64,000 nt of DNA, from contig NZ_JXBW01000006.1 in NCBI RefSeq assembly GCF_001447355.1, positions 142,902-206,901 on the forward strand, in the 5' to 3' direction. The DNA is from Alicyclobacillus tolerans. GTDB lineage: Bacteria > Bacillota > Bacilli > Alicyclobacillales > Alicyclobacillaceae. The number at the start of each line of letters is the position of its first letter. The first letter of the stretch is position 1. A program made the position numbers and the translations under genes. The notes under the pieces are model-generated. The model did not search any database. It was not told where the DNA came from and was given only the letters and a program-made list of their open reading frames with translations. This document shows, piece by piece, positions 1-7,802 of this stretch.

Positions 1-358
1 GACTTGGGATCACGATATCGGTACCCTGTTTAAGTCGTTCATACATCGCAGGAAGCAACTCAGGAGGATGCTGCAAATCTGCATCCATCACGATGAAATA
101 TCGACCCTGAGCCAACTTGAATCCTTGCACAACCGCACTGGCTAAGCCGCGCTCACCATCTCGATGATGCACATGCACGCGCTCGTCCGTCCCTGCCAGC
201 TCGGACAACACCTGCAGTGTTTCCTCAGAACTATCGTCGACGAACCAGATCTCATATAAGACATCATGCAAAGATGCCATGGCTTCGTGAATACGCCGCA
301 CGATCGGACGAATGTTATCCTTTTCATTATAGGACGGGATAATAATACTTAAGTCCAA
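1..358 (-). CDS. Family 2 glycosyltransferase (DPM1-like), 3' end outside the window
   Basis: The reading frame begins at a TTG 8 nt after an AAAGGGG Shine-Dalgarno and runs off the left edge, so only about 119 N-terminal residues are seen. They show the GT-A start (LSIIIPSYNEKDNI), the nucleotide-binding VDDSS stretch, and MDADLQHPPE with a DxD-type metal site, the pattern of dolichol/polyprenyl-phosphate mannosyl- or glucosyltransferases. Such enzymes move a sugar from a nucleotide donor to a polyprenyl phosphate at the inner membrane face. Whether C-terminal membrane helices follow cannot be seen. The family call is firm; the substrate is unknown. Confidence 0.85.
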   Translation of the reverse strand, partial: MDLSIIIPSYNEKDNIRPIVRRIHEAMASLHDVLYEIWFVDDSSEETLQVLSELAGTDERVHVHHRDGERGLASAVVQGFKLAQGRYFIVMDADLQHPPELLPAMYERLKQGTDIVIPS

Positions 359-412
359 GTTGACAACCCCTTTGGTCTGCTCACCGTAGCGAGTTCGACC
401 ATCTTCAAAGCA

Positions 413-652
413 CTATGGCCACCAATAGCCTGTGTGCATCGCCAGCCAATCCTGTTCGATGAGCGACCCGATGGGATAATACGGTGCCAGAACAGGATAG
501 CTGTTGACAAACCACTGAGCTTCTTCGGACGAGCCTTTACGCAACCACCAAGGAAGCAGACCCATTCCTTGCCCCAACCACAAAGGCTCTTCTAAATCCT
601 CGTACCAATCGTACCACGTATAGGGTTCACTCGCGTCACCATTTTGCACCAT
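413..652 (-). CDS. Small tryptophan-rich hypothetical protein (79 aa)
   Basis: This 79-residue frame starts at an ATG 7 nt downstream of GGGAGG and ends before the glycosyltransferase. It has many Trp and Tyr residues (WYDWYEDLEEPLWLGQG, LPWWLRKG, a C-terminal GYWWP), no signal peptide and no clear membrane segment. It lies between a dehydrogenase gene and a glycosyltransferase gene on the same strand. I do not recognise the family. The good ribosome site and biased composition support a real protein. Confidence 0.6.
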   Translation of the reverse strand: MVQNGDASEPYTWYDWYEDLEEPLWLGQGMGLLPWWLRKGSSEEAQWFVNSYPVLAPYYPIGSLIEQDWLAMHTGYWWP

Positions 653-685
653 GCCGGGCCCTCCCGTATGAGAGACTCCTACAGC

Positions 686-1567
686 TTATGCCTGACGCTC
701 GCCTCCGGTTTGTGCAGCCATAAAGGCGACCAGCGAAGCCATATCGAGATCGCCAAATCCTGATGCGACAGCCTCGCTCATCACGGATGCGGCGGTCGAC
801 GCCAAGGGAAGTCGCCCATGTACCACTTCCGCCTGACGCAATGCAAGGCGCATGTCCTTCAACAGATGCTTTAACGCGAACTGAGCGGGATAGTCATCCG
901 TAACGACAAGTTGCCGTTTTGCAGACAAAACTGGCGACCAAATAGCACTCGCTTCCAGAACATCAAATACCGTCTCACGCGCGAAGCCGCTCAGTTCGCC
1001 ATAGATGACCGTTTCGGCCATCGTTTCCATGACGATACCCAGAAATGAATTCACCAACAGCTTCATCGCCGCACCTTGGCCGACACCACCCAAATAAAAC
1101 GACTTGCGTGCCATGACAGCAAGGAGGGGTTCTGCTTCCGTAAAGTCGTCGACTTGACCGCCAGCTACAACTACCAAGGCTCCATCCTGAGCGGGTTTCA
1201 CCGAACCCAGAACTGGGGCTTCAAGATACCGCAATCCAAGGCTATATATACGATCCGCCAATCGACGGCTTTCCTCGACGCCTATGGTGCTCATATTCAC
1301 CACGAGCGTACCTTGTTCCATGCTTTCAACTGCACCAGAGTCAAACAACACGGATTCGACTGCGGCAAAGTCGGACACCATCACGAATACGACATCCTGA
1401 ACAGCTACCGCGTTATGCACATCGGAAACGACCGTCACATTCTCAGGCATATCTTGCGCGAACGGTTTCACGGTTCGATTATACGCCGTGATGGAATGGC
1501 CCAAGCGCGCTAGGTTTCGCACCATGGGTACCCCCATATTGCCAAGACCCAACCAGCCAAGTTTCAC
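686..1567 (-). CDS. NAD(P)-dependent beta-hydroxyacid dehydrogenase (3-hydroxyisobutyrate dehydrogenase family)
   Basis: The 293-aa protein opens with the Rossmann motif GWLGLGNMGVPMVRNL, continues with AYNRT and the substrate-binding segment EAPVLGSVKPAQDGAL, and has GQGAAMKLLVN with the catalytic-lysine region near residue 170. This is the 6-phosphogluconate dehydrogenase-like/3-hydroxyisobutyrate dehydrogenase superfamily, which oxidises 3-hydroxyacids such as 3-hydroxyisobutyrate or tartronate semialdehyde reduction products. Its start overlaps the stop of the upstream MarR gene by 4 nt, so the two are translationally coupled and the regulator may respond to its substrate. The exact substrate cannot be told from sequence. 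Confidence 0.85.
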   Translation of the reverse strand: MKLGWLGLGNMGVPMVRNLARLGHSITAYNRTVKPFAQDMPENVTVVSDVHNAVAVQDVVFVMVSDFAAVESVLFDSGAVESMEQGTLVVNMSTIGVEESRRLADRIYSLGLRYLEAPVLGSVKPAQDGALVVVAGGQVDDFTEAEPLLAVMARKSFYLGGVGQGAAMKLLVNSFLGIVMETMAETVIYGELSGFARETVFDVLEASAIWSPVLSAKRQLVVTDDYPAQFALKHLLKDMRLALRQAEVVHGRLPLASTAASVMSEAVASGFGDLDMASLVAFMAAQTGGERQA

Positions 1568-2043
1568 TCCACTTCACCCTTTCTTCCGTGACAGGGCGCA
1601 TCGCACTCGTTGTCCAAAATCTCCACCATACGTTCCAGCAAGTTTAAAAATTGCCGCGCATCATCTTCACCGAGCTTGTCCAACAAGTCCCCCAATTTTT
1701 TTGTTCGCTCGATGGACAGCAGCCTTAATTGGCGTTTTCCATCTTCCGTCAAACTCACATAGACAACACGGCGATCTTCGTTGGACCTGACCCTCTCGAC
1801 ATAATGTAACCTGACCAGCTCGTCGCACACTTGTGTGATGGCACCCGGGCTCAATCCAGCAATACGGGCGATTTCAGATGACTTTGCCTGCTGAACAAAG
1901 CTCAGGTACCGCATGACAAAGAGCTGTGTGGTCGTTAAGCCGGATTTGTTCTCAGGGAAATGCGCACGCATGCCACGCACGAAGCGTTCCACAATAGTAT
2001 CCAGCTTTTGAACGATATCCAGACGCTCTGTGTTCACCGACAT
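1564..2043 (-). CDS. MarR-family transcriptional regulator
   Basis: This 159-aa protein has the winged-helix MarR layout: an N-terminal helix, LTTTQLFVMRYL, a recognition region SEIARIAGLSPGAITQVCDELVRLHYVERVRSNEDRR and the beta-wing VYVSLTEDGKRQL, then a long C-terminal dimerisation helix. It is preceded by a TTTGGAG ribosome site. MarR proteins usually repress their own operon and release DNA on binding a small ligand. Here it is the first gene of a two-gene unit with the dehydrogenase at 686-1567. Ligand and operator were not identified. Confidence 0.9.
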   Translation of the reverse strand: MSVNTERLDIVQKLDTIVERFVRGMRAHFPENKSGLTTTQLFVMRYLSFVQQAKSSEIARIAGLSPGAITQVCDELVRLHYVERVRSNEDRRVVYVSLTEDGKRQLRLLSIERTKKLGDLLDKLGEDDARQFLNLLERMVEILDNECDAPCHGRKGEVE

Positions 2044-2113
2044 TCACTCCAAATCAAAGATACAGGCAGCTCGCCCATAACGCATGGCTGCTGCCGTGCT
2101 CACATCCGGGAAA

Positions 2114-2797
2114 TTAGCGAGGCATACGTTGCTCTGTCTCATGAGACGATCGCGACGATTTTGATACGCGTTTGCGCAACAGCGTACCGAACCACACTAA
2201 AGCAGCGAGCGGTATGCAACCGATGATGATATAAATCCAGTTGCCGAACACTCCTGCATAGACCAGTGCCACACCAAGATAATAAGGTAGCATCGCGACA
2301 ACCGCAGTCCATGTGTACGACCACAGCGTGGTCGCCGGAATCATGCCTGCGACATAGTTGACGACAAACGCAGGCACCGGCAGCAGACGGGCAAGCAATA
2401 AGCCCCAGCTTCCCCATTCGCGAACCCAGAGGTTAACCTGGTCAAACCGCTCGTGTGACGCAACACGCCCAAGCATGATGCGAGTAAAATGGCGGGCAAT
2501 GAAATAAATGATAATGGAACTGATGGTGGATCCAATCCAAGCATACGCAGTCCCATACAAAACGCCAAACACTCGTAAAAATATAATGAGCAGGCCCTCT
2601 GACGGGATTGGTGTGAGGCACCAAATAACCATCAAAATGATTCCGTAAATAATGCCCCAAAATCCCCACGACTGTATGAGTTCCGTCAGTCTATGATTTC
2701 TATCTAGATACAGTACCACACCGGCCATCGCAGCGCCCAAGACGACCATTGAAATGGTGCGCCAATCGGTGAGTAACTGTTTGATGAATCCCGCCAC
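2114..2797 (-). CDS. TVP38/TMEM64-family (VTT domain) integral membrane protein
   Basis: About 227 residues with five to six hydrophobic segments make a typical VTT/SNARE-associated-like protein. The region from IYGIILMVIWCLTPIPSEGLL to the glycine-rich LARLLPVPAFVVNYVAGM carries the conserved proline/arginine pair of the family. The frame is open further upstream to 2911, but the GTG at 2797 has AGGAG 8 nt before it and marks a better start just before the first membrane segment. Relatives (DedA, TVP38) are linked to lipid scrambling or membrane homeostasis; the role here is unproven. Confidence 0.8.
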   Translation of the reverse strand: MAGFIKQLLTDWRTISMVVLGAAMAGVVLYLDRNHRLTELIQSWGFWGIIYGIILMVIWCLTPIPSEGLLIIFLRVFGVLYGTAYAWIGSTISSIIIYFIARHFTRIMLGRVASHERFDQVNLWVREWGSWGLLLARLLPVPAFVVNYVAGMIPATTLWSYTWTAVVAMLPYYLGVALVYAGVFGNWIYIIIGCIPLAALVWFGTLLRKRVSKSSRSSHETEQRMPR

Positions 2798-2834
2798 GCC
2801 CACGACTCCTCGCTCAACTATCCACTCTTCCTTC

Positions 2835-2869
2835 ACAGTATCAGACCGCGGGCAAACGTTCAAACGTTT
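2835..2869 (-). promoter_or_regulatory. Promoter with palindrome over the -35 for the VTT-domain gene
   Basis: On the minus strand TTGAAC (2863-2858) and TACTGT (2840-2835) are separated by exactly 17 nt. The -35 lies in the middle of a palindrome, AAACGTT-CA-AACGTTT on the plus strand (2854-2869), which looks like a repressor site placed to block RNA polymerase. The regulator is unknown. Confidence 0.5.
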
Positions 2870-2877
2870 CCCTAGCC

Positions 2878-2912
2878 AAAAACGTGAACTGCCGCTCAAA
2901 CGACAGTTCACG
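2878..2912 (-). terminator. Rho-independent terminator of the small gene at 2920-3114
   Basis: A perfect 9-bp stem, CGTGAACTG with CAGTTCACG (2883-2891 and 2904-2912), is followed on the minus strand by five T residues (2882-2878). It begins 8 nt after the stop codon of the 2920-3114 frame, which supports that small gene being real. Confidence 0.8.
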
Positions 2913-2919
2913 CTTTGCG

Positions 2920-3114
2920 TTACACAGGATCGATGGGTGACGTGCGTTTGCTCCCGATTCGCTTGGCGTCCTCAGGCTTCGGTGCCAAGGAGTGATTATT
3001 GAGTGTCGTGTGGATGGCATAGTGTTCTGCAATTTCGCGATCGCGCTCCATGAGTTCGTGCTGATCGAAATTCCGCATCGGCGGCCCTGGTTTGCGATGT
3101 GTCTGACCTTGCAC
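2920..3114 (-). CDS. Small basic hypothetical protein (64 aa)
   Basis: The frame is placed at a GTG with GGAGG 7 nt upstream; an ATG two codons earlier touches the SD and is less likely. The product is hydrophilic and rich in Arg, His and Pro (GQTHRKPGPPMRNFD, LAPKPEDAKRIGSKRTSP), with no membrane segment. A good terminator directly follows it, so it appears to be an independent or terminal cistron downstream of the GNAT gene. I do not recognise a family. Confidence 0.55.
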   Translation of the reverse strand: MQGQTHRKPGPPMRNFDQHELMERDREIAEHYAIHTTLNNHSLAPKPEDAKRIGSKRTSPIDPV

Positions 3115-3206
3115 AAACATCCCTCCCTCGTGCCTTTACCCTGCCCGCCTGTGGTCAAGCTATGTATACCGAAAGGGAGGGTGAAATCTCCATATGTGGC
3201 GCACCT

Positions 3207-3734
3207 TTATCGAAGGGATGCAGCGAGGCCTTGGTCAAGCTCCCGCTCCATGACGTAATATTCAAGCCCAGCCGTATCGACATGTGTTGCGATCCGCACA
3301 AAGCCCGCCTTCTCGAACATCCGCCAAGATGCCCGATTTCTCGCCAGCACTTTATGTGCAACGAGCTTTGACCAACCGAGTTCTGTAGCCAAGCGAACCA
3401 ACCTCTCGATGACCATCGTACCAATGCCCATCCCGCGCCATCGCGAATCCCCGATGACGATGGGCAGCATATCTTTGCACAAGGTTACATCGCCGACCAT
3501 GAACCAGTCTTTGCGGCCCATTCGCCTTTCAATGGCAAAGGAATGCCCACGGCTCGCCAGCCACGTATACATTCGAACGATGTTGCGCTCATCATAAGGG
3601 GCATCCGTTGTGCCCTCAAGCCATTCCACCAATTCGGCATCATACCACCGGATAGCAACAGGCAGGTCGCACCGCAAATTAAATGGACGGAGACGCCAAG
3701 CCCCGTCCGCCAGCCGCAAAGTATCGGACATCAT
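3207..3734 (-). CDS. GNAT-family N-acetyltransferase
   Basis: The 175-aa protein contains the acetyl-CoA pyrophosphate-binding signature SRWRGMGIGTMVIERLV (R-x-x-G-x-G/A) near residue 100, then the beta-strand/helix pair SKLVAHKVLARNRASWRMFEKAGF typical of GNAT enzymes acting on amino groups of antibiotics, polyamines or ribosomal proteins. The start overlaps the stop of rpiA by 4 nt, so it is co-translated with the pentose phosphate enzyme. The acetyl acceptor cannot be predicted. Confidence 0.85.
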   Translation of the reverse strand: MMSDTLRLADGAWRLRPFNLRCDLPVAIRWYDAELVEWLEGTTDAPYDERNIVRMYTWLASRGHSFAIERRMGRKDWFMVGDVTLCKDMLPIVIGDSRWRGMGIGTMVIERLVRLATELGWSKLVAHKVLARNRASWRMFEKAGFVRIATHVDTAGLEYYVMERELDQGLAASLR

Positions 3735-4417
3735 GGTGAATCCGCACGCGACAACGTCTCGACACCATCGGCTCGCCCCACGATGACAGCGTGGGCCATG
3801 TTGACGAATAGTCCCGTCTCGACAACGCCCGTGATCGCCTTGAGGACGTCTTGCAACCGACCCGGATCGGCGACAGAGTCGAAAACGGTGTCCAGAATAT
3901 AATTGTGATTATCGGTGACAAAAGGCGCACCGTCCCGCTCGCGAAGCGTCCACTTACCGCCCAAATTTGCGATCCGTTGAGCCGTCGTTTCCCATGCAAA
4001 GGGAACCACTTCAATTGGAATCGAAAGGTTGGCGAAGGAATCATACAACTTTCCATCGTCGACGACGATAAGCAATTGATCAGACGCCGCCGCAACCAGC
4101 TTCTCGCGAAGCAGGGCACCGCCCCCGCCCTTGATCAATTGAAAATCAGGTGTCACCGCGTCCGCGCCGTCGATGGTGAGATCCAGCCGCGGGCATTCTT
4201 GAAATGTCGTCAACGGAATATGTAACTCTTTTGCGAGTGCCTCGGTGGCGGCAGACGTAGGAATACCGACAATGTGCAATCCTGCGGCAACACGCCGACC
4301 CAGTTCCACAATGGTATAGTAGACGGTCGACCCGGTCCCGAGTCCCACCTTCATGCCGTCCTTCACATAATTGGCTGCTTCCACACCAGCGAGTTCCTTT
4401 TTGTTCATAGCCTTCAC
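3731..4417 (-). CDS. rpiA: Ribose-5-phosphate isomerase A
   Basis: RpiA interconverts ribose 5-phosphate and ribulose 5-phosphate in the non-oxidative pentose phosphate pathway. The 228-aa protein, the usual length, shows VGLGTGSTVYYTIVELG at residues 24-40, the catalytic-site strand LTIDGADAV, and KGGGGALLREK with the conserved lysine and glutamate. It begins with a normal ATG and is followed without a gap by the GNAT gene. Confidence 0.95.
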   Translation of the reverse strand: MKAMNKKELAGVEAANYVKDGMKVGLGTGSTVYYTIVELGRRVAAGLHIVGIPTSAATEALAKELHIPLTTFQECPRLDLTIDGADAVTPDFQLIKGGGGALLREKLVAAASDQLLIVVDDGKLYDSFANLSIPIEVVPFAWETTAQRIANLGGKWTLRERDGAPFVTDNHNYILDTVFDSVADPGRLQDVLKAITGVVETGLFVNMAHAVIVGRADGVETLSRADSP

Positions 4418-4450
4418 TCCAGGTCATTTACATACATGGCGCCCGCCGCT

Positions 4451-5941
4451 TTAGAGAATCGGCGACAGCAGTCGCGCACACGATTCTGCGATACGTTCAA
4501 AGCGCGGTCGGCCATTGTACATCTTCAATGTCAATCTATCACACTTGGCCAGATCCTGCTCGAAAATGTCGGCCAACTCACCCGCCTTAGCGCGATCGTA
4601 GAGAATGGCGTTGACCTCGAAATTGAGTTTAAAACTACGGATGTCGATGTTCGCGGTCCCCACCGAGGCCACGGCGCGATCGACAACCACCGTCTTCGCA
4701 TGTAAAAATCCATCGCCATACAAGTAGCATTTCACGCCAACCTGCAGCAACTCCCCCAAATAAAAGCGCGAGGCCCAAAACACCCAAATGTGATCAGCTT
4801 TTTGCGGCAACATGACACGGACGTCAATGCCGGAGAGTGCCGCCGTTTTGAGCGCGGTCAGCAAACTGTCGTCCGGGATGAAGTATGGTGTTTGAATGTA
4901 AATGCTCTGTTTGGCAGCATAGATCATCTTGATGTATGCATTGCGAATTTGCTCCCACGCAGTGTCCGGACCACTCGCCACCACCTGCATGCCGACGCCG
5001 CCAAGGCTGGATTGCGCCCGTCTGAAATAGCGGTCCTCAAACTCGATGGGATTCCGAGATGAAGAGTTCCAATCAAGCAAAAAGATGGATTGCAGTTCAA
5101 CAATGGCGCTACCCGTTATGCGCAGATGCGTATCTCGCCAGAATCCGAAGCGCTCGACGCGCCCCAAGTACTCGTCGCCAACATTGAATCCACCCACGTA
5201 GGCATTTTTTCCGTCGATCACGACGACCTTTCGATGGTTGCGATTGTTCATTCGCAAATTGATATACGGGATGCGAGATGGAAAGAAGGCAGCCACCTGT
5301 CCCCCAGCCGCCTCGAGACGGCGGAAAAATGATTTGGGTGTCCACGCACAGCCGACAGCATCGTAGAGCAATCGAACTTCCACGCCAGCTTTGGCGCGCT
5401 CGGCAAGTGCCGCTACAAGCCGCTCGCCAAGGCCATCTGGGCGAAAAATATAGTATTCAAGATGAATATGATCCTGCGCGCGAGCTATATCCGCCAGCAG
5501 GGCTTCAAATTTATCCTTACCGTTGGTGAATACCTGCACCGAGTTGTCTTGCGTATAGATCGCGTATGCGGTCGTCAGGTTCATGGCGATTAAATCTTGG
5601 TATTGTTTTGCTGCCGGATCGTTATACTGCATGCCCCCGCCTTGGGCAAGCTGCCGTTGCTGCCGCTCAGCCAGGCGGGCGACCCACGTTGCATTGCGCA
5701 AACGAAAACGAGCTAAACGAAAGCGACTAATATGCTGACCAAACAACACATAGAGAAGAAAACCACCAATCGGTATAAACAGAAGAACCATCAGCCATGC
5801 CCAAGTGACAGCGGCGTTGTGACGTTCGACAAAAATGATGACCGCGGCCGTTCCAACATCGACCACGAAGATGACAACATACAGTAGATGTAAAACCGAC
5901 ATGATGGCGATAACTCCAATCCTGAGTACATCGTCTAACAA
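4451..5941 (-). CDS. cls: Cardiolipin synthase (phospholipase D family)
   Basis: The enzyme condenses two phosphatidylglycerol molecules to cardiolipin and glycerol. The 496-aa protein has two N-terminal membrane helices (about residues 8-30 and 44-66) and two HKD catalytic motifs, NHRKVVVIDGKNAYVGG and HAKTVVVDRAVASVGTAN. This is the standard ClsA-type Firmicute layout. The short membrane-protein frame at 5984-6088 lies directly upstream on the same strand. Confidence 0.93.
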   Translation of the reverse strand: MLDDVLRIGVIAIMSVLHLLYVVIFVVDVGTAAVIIFVERHNAAVTWAWLMVLLFIPIGGFLLYVLFGQHISRFRLARFRLRNATWVARLAERQQRQLAQGGGMQYNDPAAKQYQDLIAMNLTTAYAIYTQDNSVQVFTNGKDKFEALLADIARAQDHIHLEYYIFRPDGLGERLVAALAERAKAGVEVRLLYDAVGCAWTPKSFFRRLEAAGGQVAAFFPSRIPYINLRMNNRNHRKVVVIDGKNAYVGGFNVGDEYLGRVERFGFWRDTHLRITGSAIVELQSIFLLDWNSSSRNPIEFEDRYFRRAQSSLGGVGMQVVASGPDTAWEQIRNAYIKMIYAAKQSIYIQTPYFIPDDSLLTALKTAALSGIDVRVMLPQKADHIWVFWASRFYLGELLQVGVKCYLYGDGFLHAKTVVVDRAVASVGTANIDIRSFKLNFEVNAILYDRAKAGELADIFEQDLAKCDRLTLKMYNGRPRFERIAESCARLLSPIL

Positions 5942-5983
5942 TGCTAAGCTTGTCCGGCATACCAGTGCGCGACGAACATTTCG

Positions 5984-6088
5984 TCACGCACGTGCCCGCC
6001 AGTACGTGTAGACCACTGGCGCGAATGCAACACAAAAGGCGGCGACAGCCATCCATTTCAGGTAATCTTGTTGTATGCCACGCCACAT
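5984..6088 (-). CDS. Putative single-span membrane miniprotein (34 aa)
   Basis: A 34-codon frame starts at ATG 6088, 11 nt after GGAGG, and ends at a TGA 42 nt before the cls start. The product has an amphipathic start (MWRGIQQDYLKW), one hydrophobic helix (MAVAAFCVAFAPVVYTYW) and a basic tail (RARA), the usual architecture of bacterial miniproteins that associate with membrane enzymes. Position and strand suggest co-transcription with cls. The prediction rests only on SD, frame and hydropathy. Confidence 0.45.
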   Translation of the reverse strand: MWRGIQQDYLKWMAVAAFCVAFAPVVYTYWRARA

Positions 6089-6109
6089 CGCTTGTCGATC
6101 CTCCACGTC

Positions 6110-6146
6110 AGCCTCTTGCCATCAGCATATGCCCGGACAAGAGGCT
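6110..6146 (+). promoter_or_regulatory. Inverted repeat upstream of the SMR gene
   Basis: Perfect 9-bp arms AGCCTCTTG (6110-6118) and CAAGAGGCT (6138-6146) with a 19-nt spacer lie 29 bp before the SMR start. They could form an operator or a leader hairpin. No known riboswitch consensus fits. Confidence 0.4.
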
Positions 6147-6174
6147 ATGGCACACTCAGAAAGGTGTAGATGAC

Positions 6175-6501
6175 ATGCCTTACTTTTTTCTAGCCGTCGC
6201 CATTGCGAGTGAGATTTGTGCAACGTCGTTGCTCAAAGTGACAGATGGTTTCACCAAGTTATGGCCGAGTATCGGCGTCGTTCTGGGGTACGCACTGTCG
6301 TTTTATTCACTGTCCCAGGCATTAAAACACATTCCGCTCGGCCCCGCATACGCGATATGGTCGGGTATTGGTACAGCGGCCACGACCGTGATTGGTTTGT
6401 TGGTGTGGAAGCAGTCGATTTCCATTCCCGCGGCGATTGGTCTGGGACTAATCGTGGCAGGCGTCATCATCCTCAATTTGTCTCCCACTTCTCATTCATG
6501 A
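6175..6501 (+). CDS. Small multidrug resistance (SMR) efflux protein
   Basis: The 108-aa protein has four membrane helices and the SMR hallmarks: the membrane-embedded glutamate in AIASEICATSLLKVTDGFT (residue 13), and LGPAYAIWSGIGTA followed by IGLLVWKQSISIPAAIGLGLIVAGVIILNL. SMR proteins are drug/proton or guanidinium antiporters working as dimers. The ATG at 6175 is chosen because AAAGGTG lies 8 nt upstream; the open frame extends back to 5941 without an SD. The 3' end overlaps the convergent CDF gene by 10 bp. Gdx versus Qac subtype cannot be decided. Confidence 0.9.
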   Translation: MPYFFLAVAIASEICATSLLKVTDGFTKLWPSIGVVLGYALSFYSLSQALKHIPLGPAYAIWSGIGTAATTVIGLLVWKQSISIPAAIGLGLIVAGVIILNLSPTSHS

Positions 6502-7463
6502 TGGTGGTGATGCCCTTCCCCCAAGTCGCTGCCTACGCATAAGACGGCTTGGTCATGAGGATGGTTCTGATCTTCAACTTGAATCGTCACATGCCCAATA
6601 TTTAAGTGCAGCAACCGATGTTCAATTTCCCGGATCACCGACTGACTCTCCGTGATCGTCGTGGCGCCATCGAGTGCAATGTGACATGAGAGCGCATTGC
6701 GCCCGCTTGCGATGGTCCAGACGTGCAAATCGTGCACGTTGTACACGCCGCGAACAGACCCAATCGCGTCGGCTACTGTCGTGAGATCGACGTCCAATGG
6801 CGTTCCTTCCATTAAAATGATGATGGTTTGGCGTGCAATTCGCCAAGCACCGTATGCAACCAGTAACGCGATCAACACGCTTAACAGCGGATCGATGACA
6901 TACCAGCCCGTGATGACGATCACGATGCCGCCCACGATCACCGCAGCCGAGGCTGCGGCATCGCCGAGCATATGCAGGACCGCACTACGGACGTTCAAAT
7001 TGTCGCTACCATGCATGGTCAGCCCCATCGAGAGATTGATGACAAGGCCGATCCCCGCACTGATAAACATCCAGATTGGCTGTACGGTCTCTGGAGTCTG
7101 AAAGCGCCGATACGCCTCAACCAAAATCCATATCGCAATCAGAATCAGCGTAATCGCGTTTAAAAAAGCTGCCAATATTCCGGCGCGATGATACCCATAG
7201 GTCATCCTTTGATTGCTTGGGCGCTCGGCCTGTTTTAATGCGTACCAAGACAAGCCGATGGCAGCGATGTCTGTCAGCACATGACCCGCATCGGATAGCA
7301 GTGCGAGACTGCCCGACAATAAACCGCCGGCGATTTCAACAGCGAGTATCAGTGCGGTTAAGAAAAACGCACTGCGCATTTTGCCAGCCGGTGCGTGTGT
7401 ATGAAAGACACCGTGATCGTGATGATGGTGATGCGCATGTGCGTCGTGCGTGTGGTTCATCAT
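6492..7463 (-). CDS. Cation diffusion facilitator, CzcD-type Zn/Co/Cd exporter
   Basis: The 323-aa protein has six membrane helices with the metal-site pairs SDAGHVLTD (helix II) and HMLGDAAASAAV (helix V), and a cytoplasmic domain with HDLHVWTIASG. The N-terminus (HTHDAHAHHHHHDHG) and the C-terminus (GEGHHHHHE) are histidine-rich, as in zinc-transporting CDFs. It exchanges cytoplasmic Zn2+ (or Co, Cd) for protons. A probable promoter lies at 7543-7571. Confidence 0.92.
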   Translation of the reverse strand: MMNHTHDAHAHHHHHDHGVFHTHAPAGKMRSAFFLTALILAVEIAGGLLSGSLALLSDAGHVLTDIAAIGLSWYALKQAERPSNQRMTYGYHRAGILAAFLNAITLILIAIWILVEAYRRFQTPETVQPIWMFISAGIGLVINLSMGLTMHGSDNLNVRSAVLHMLGDAAASAAVIVGGIVIVITGWYVIDPLLSVLIALLVAYGAWRIARQTIIILMEGTPLDVDLTTVADAIGSVRGVYNVHDLHVWTIASGRNALSCHIALDGATTITESQSVIREIEHRLLHLNIGHVTIQVEDQNHPHDQAVLCVGSDLGEGHHHHHE

Positions 7464-7542
7464 GATGCGCTAACTCCTCGTCGTGTATCCATGCACCGAA
7501 CCCGCTTCATGGATCCGCTGACCGATGCATTTTGTCAATCTC

Positions 7543-7571
7543 ACCATATTCTTTCGCGTGGCGTGGTGCAA
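7543..7571 (-). promoter_or_regulatory. Probable sigma-A promoter of the CDF gene
   Basis: On the minus strand TTGCAC (7571-7566) and TATGGT (7548-7543) are spaced by 17 nt, about 80 nt before the CDF start codon. No clear metal-regulator operator was recognised around it. Confidence 0.45.
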
Positions 7572-7802
7572 TACCCTTGTGAAAAACATCCCACATGTCA
7601 AAACGCATGCTTTACACGTACAGGGAAAACATGAACCTAGCTCAGACCAATGGGGGGAGTATGCTTGAAACCAATGGCGCCAATCACGTCTTCTGAACTA
7701 GGCACGCTGTGGATCACATATCAGCAAAAAACCATGTTACTGCGGATATGGATGGATGGAAGAGCCTTCGCAAATGGAGGAACGAAGCGCTTTCGTTCAT
7801 GT
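7572..7802. other. Intergenic stretch without a recognisable gene
   Basis: Between the CDF promoter and the stop of the radical SAM gene I find no supported coding frame. An ATG after GGGGGGAG near 7660 opens only 11 codons. A weak inverted repeat (AACGAA/TTCGTT with a short loop) near 7780-7796 may be the remnant terminator of the radical SAM gene. Confidence 0.4.

Noticed and set aside
6110..6146. Guanidine riboswitch before the SMR gene
   Set aside because: No ACGR-loop pair (type II), and no match to type I or III conserved stretches despite a GGACAAG string.
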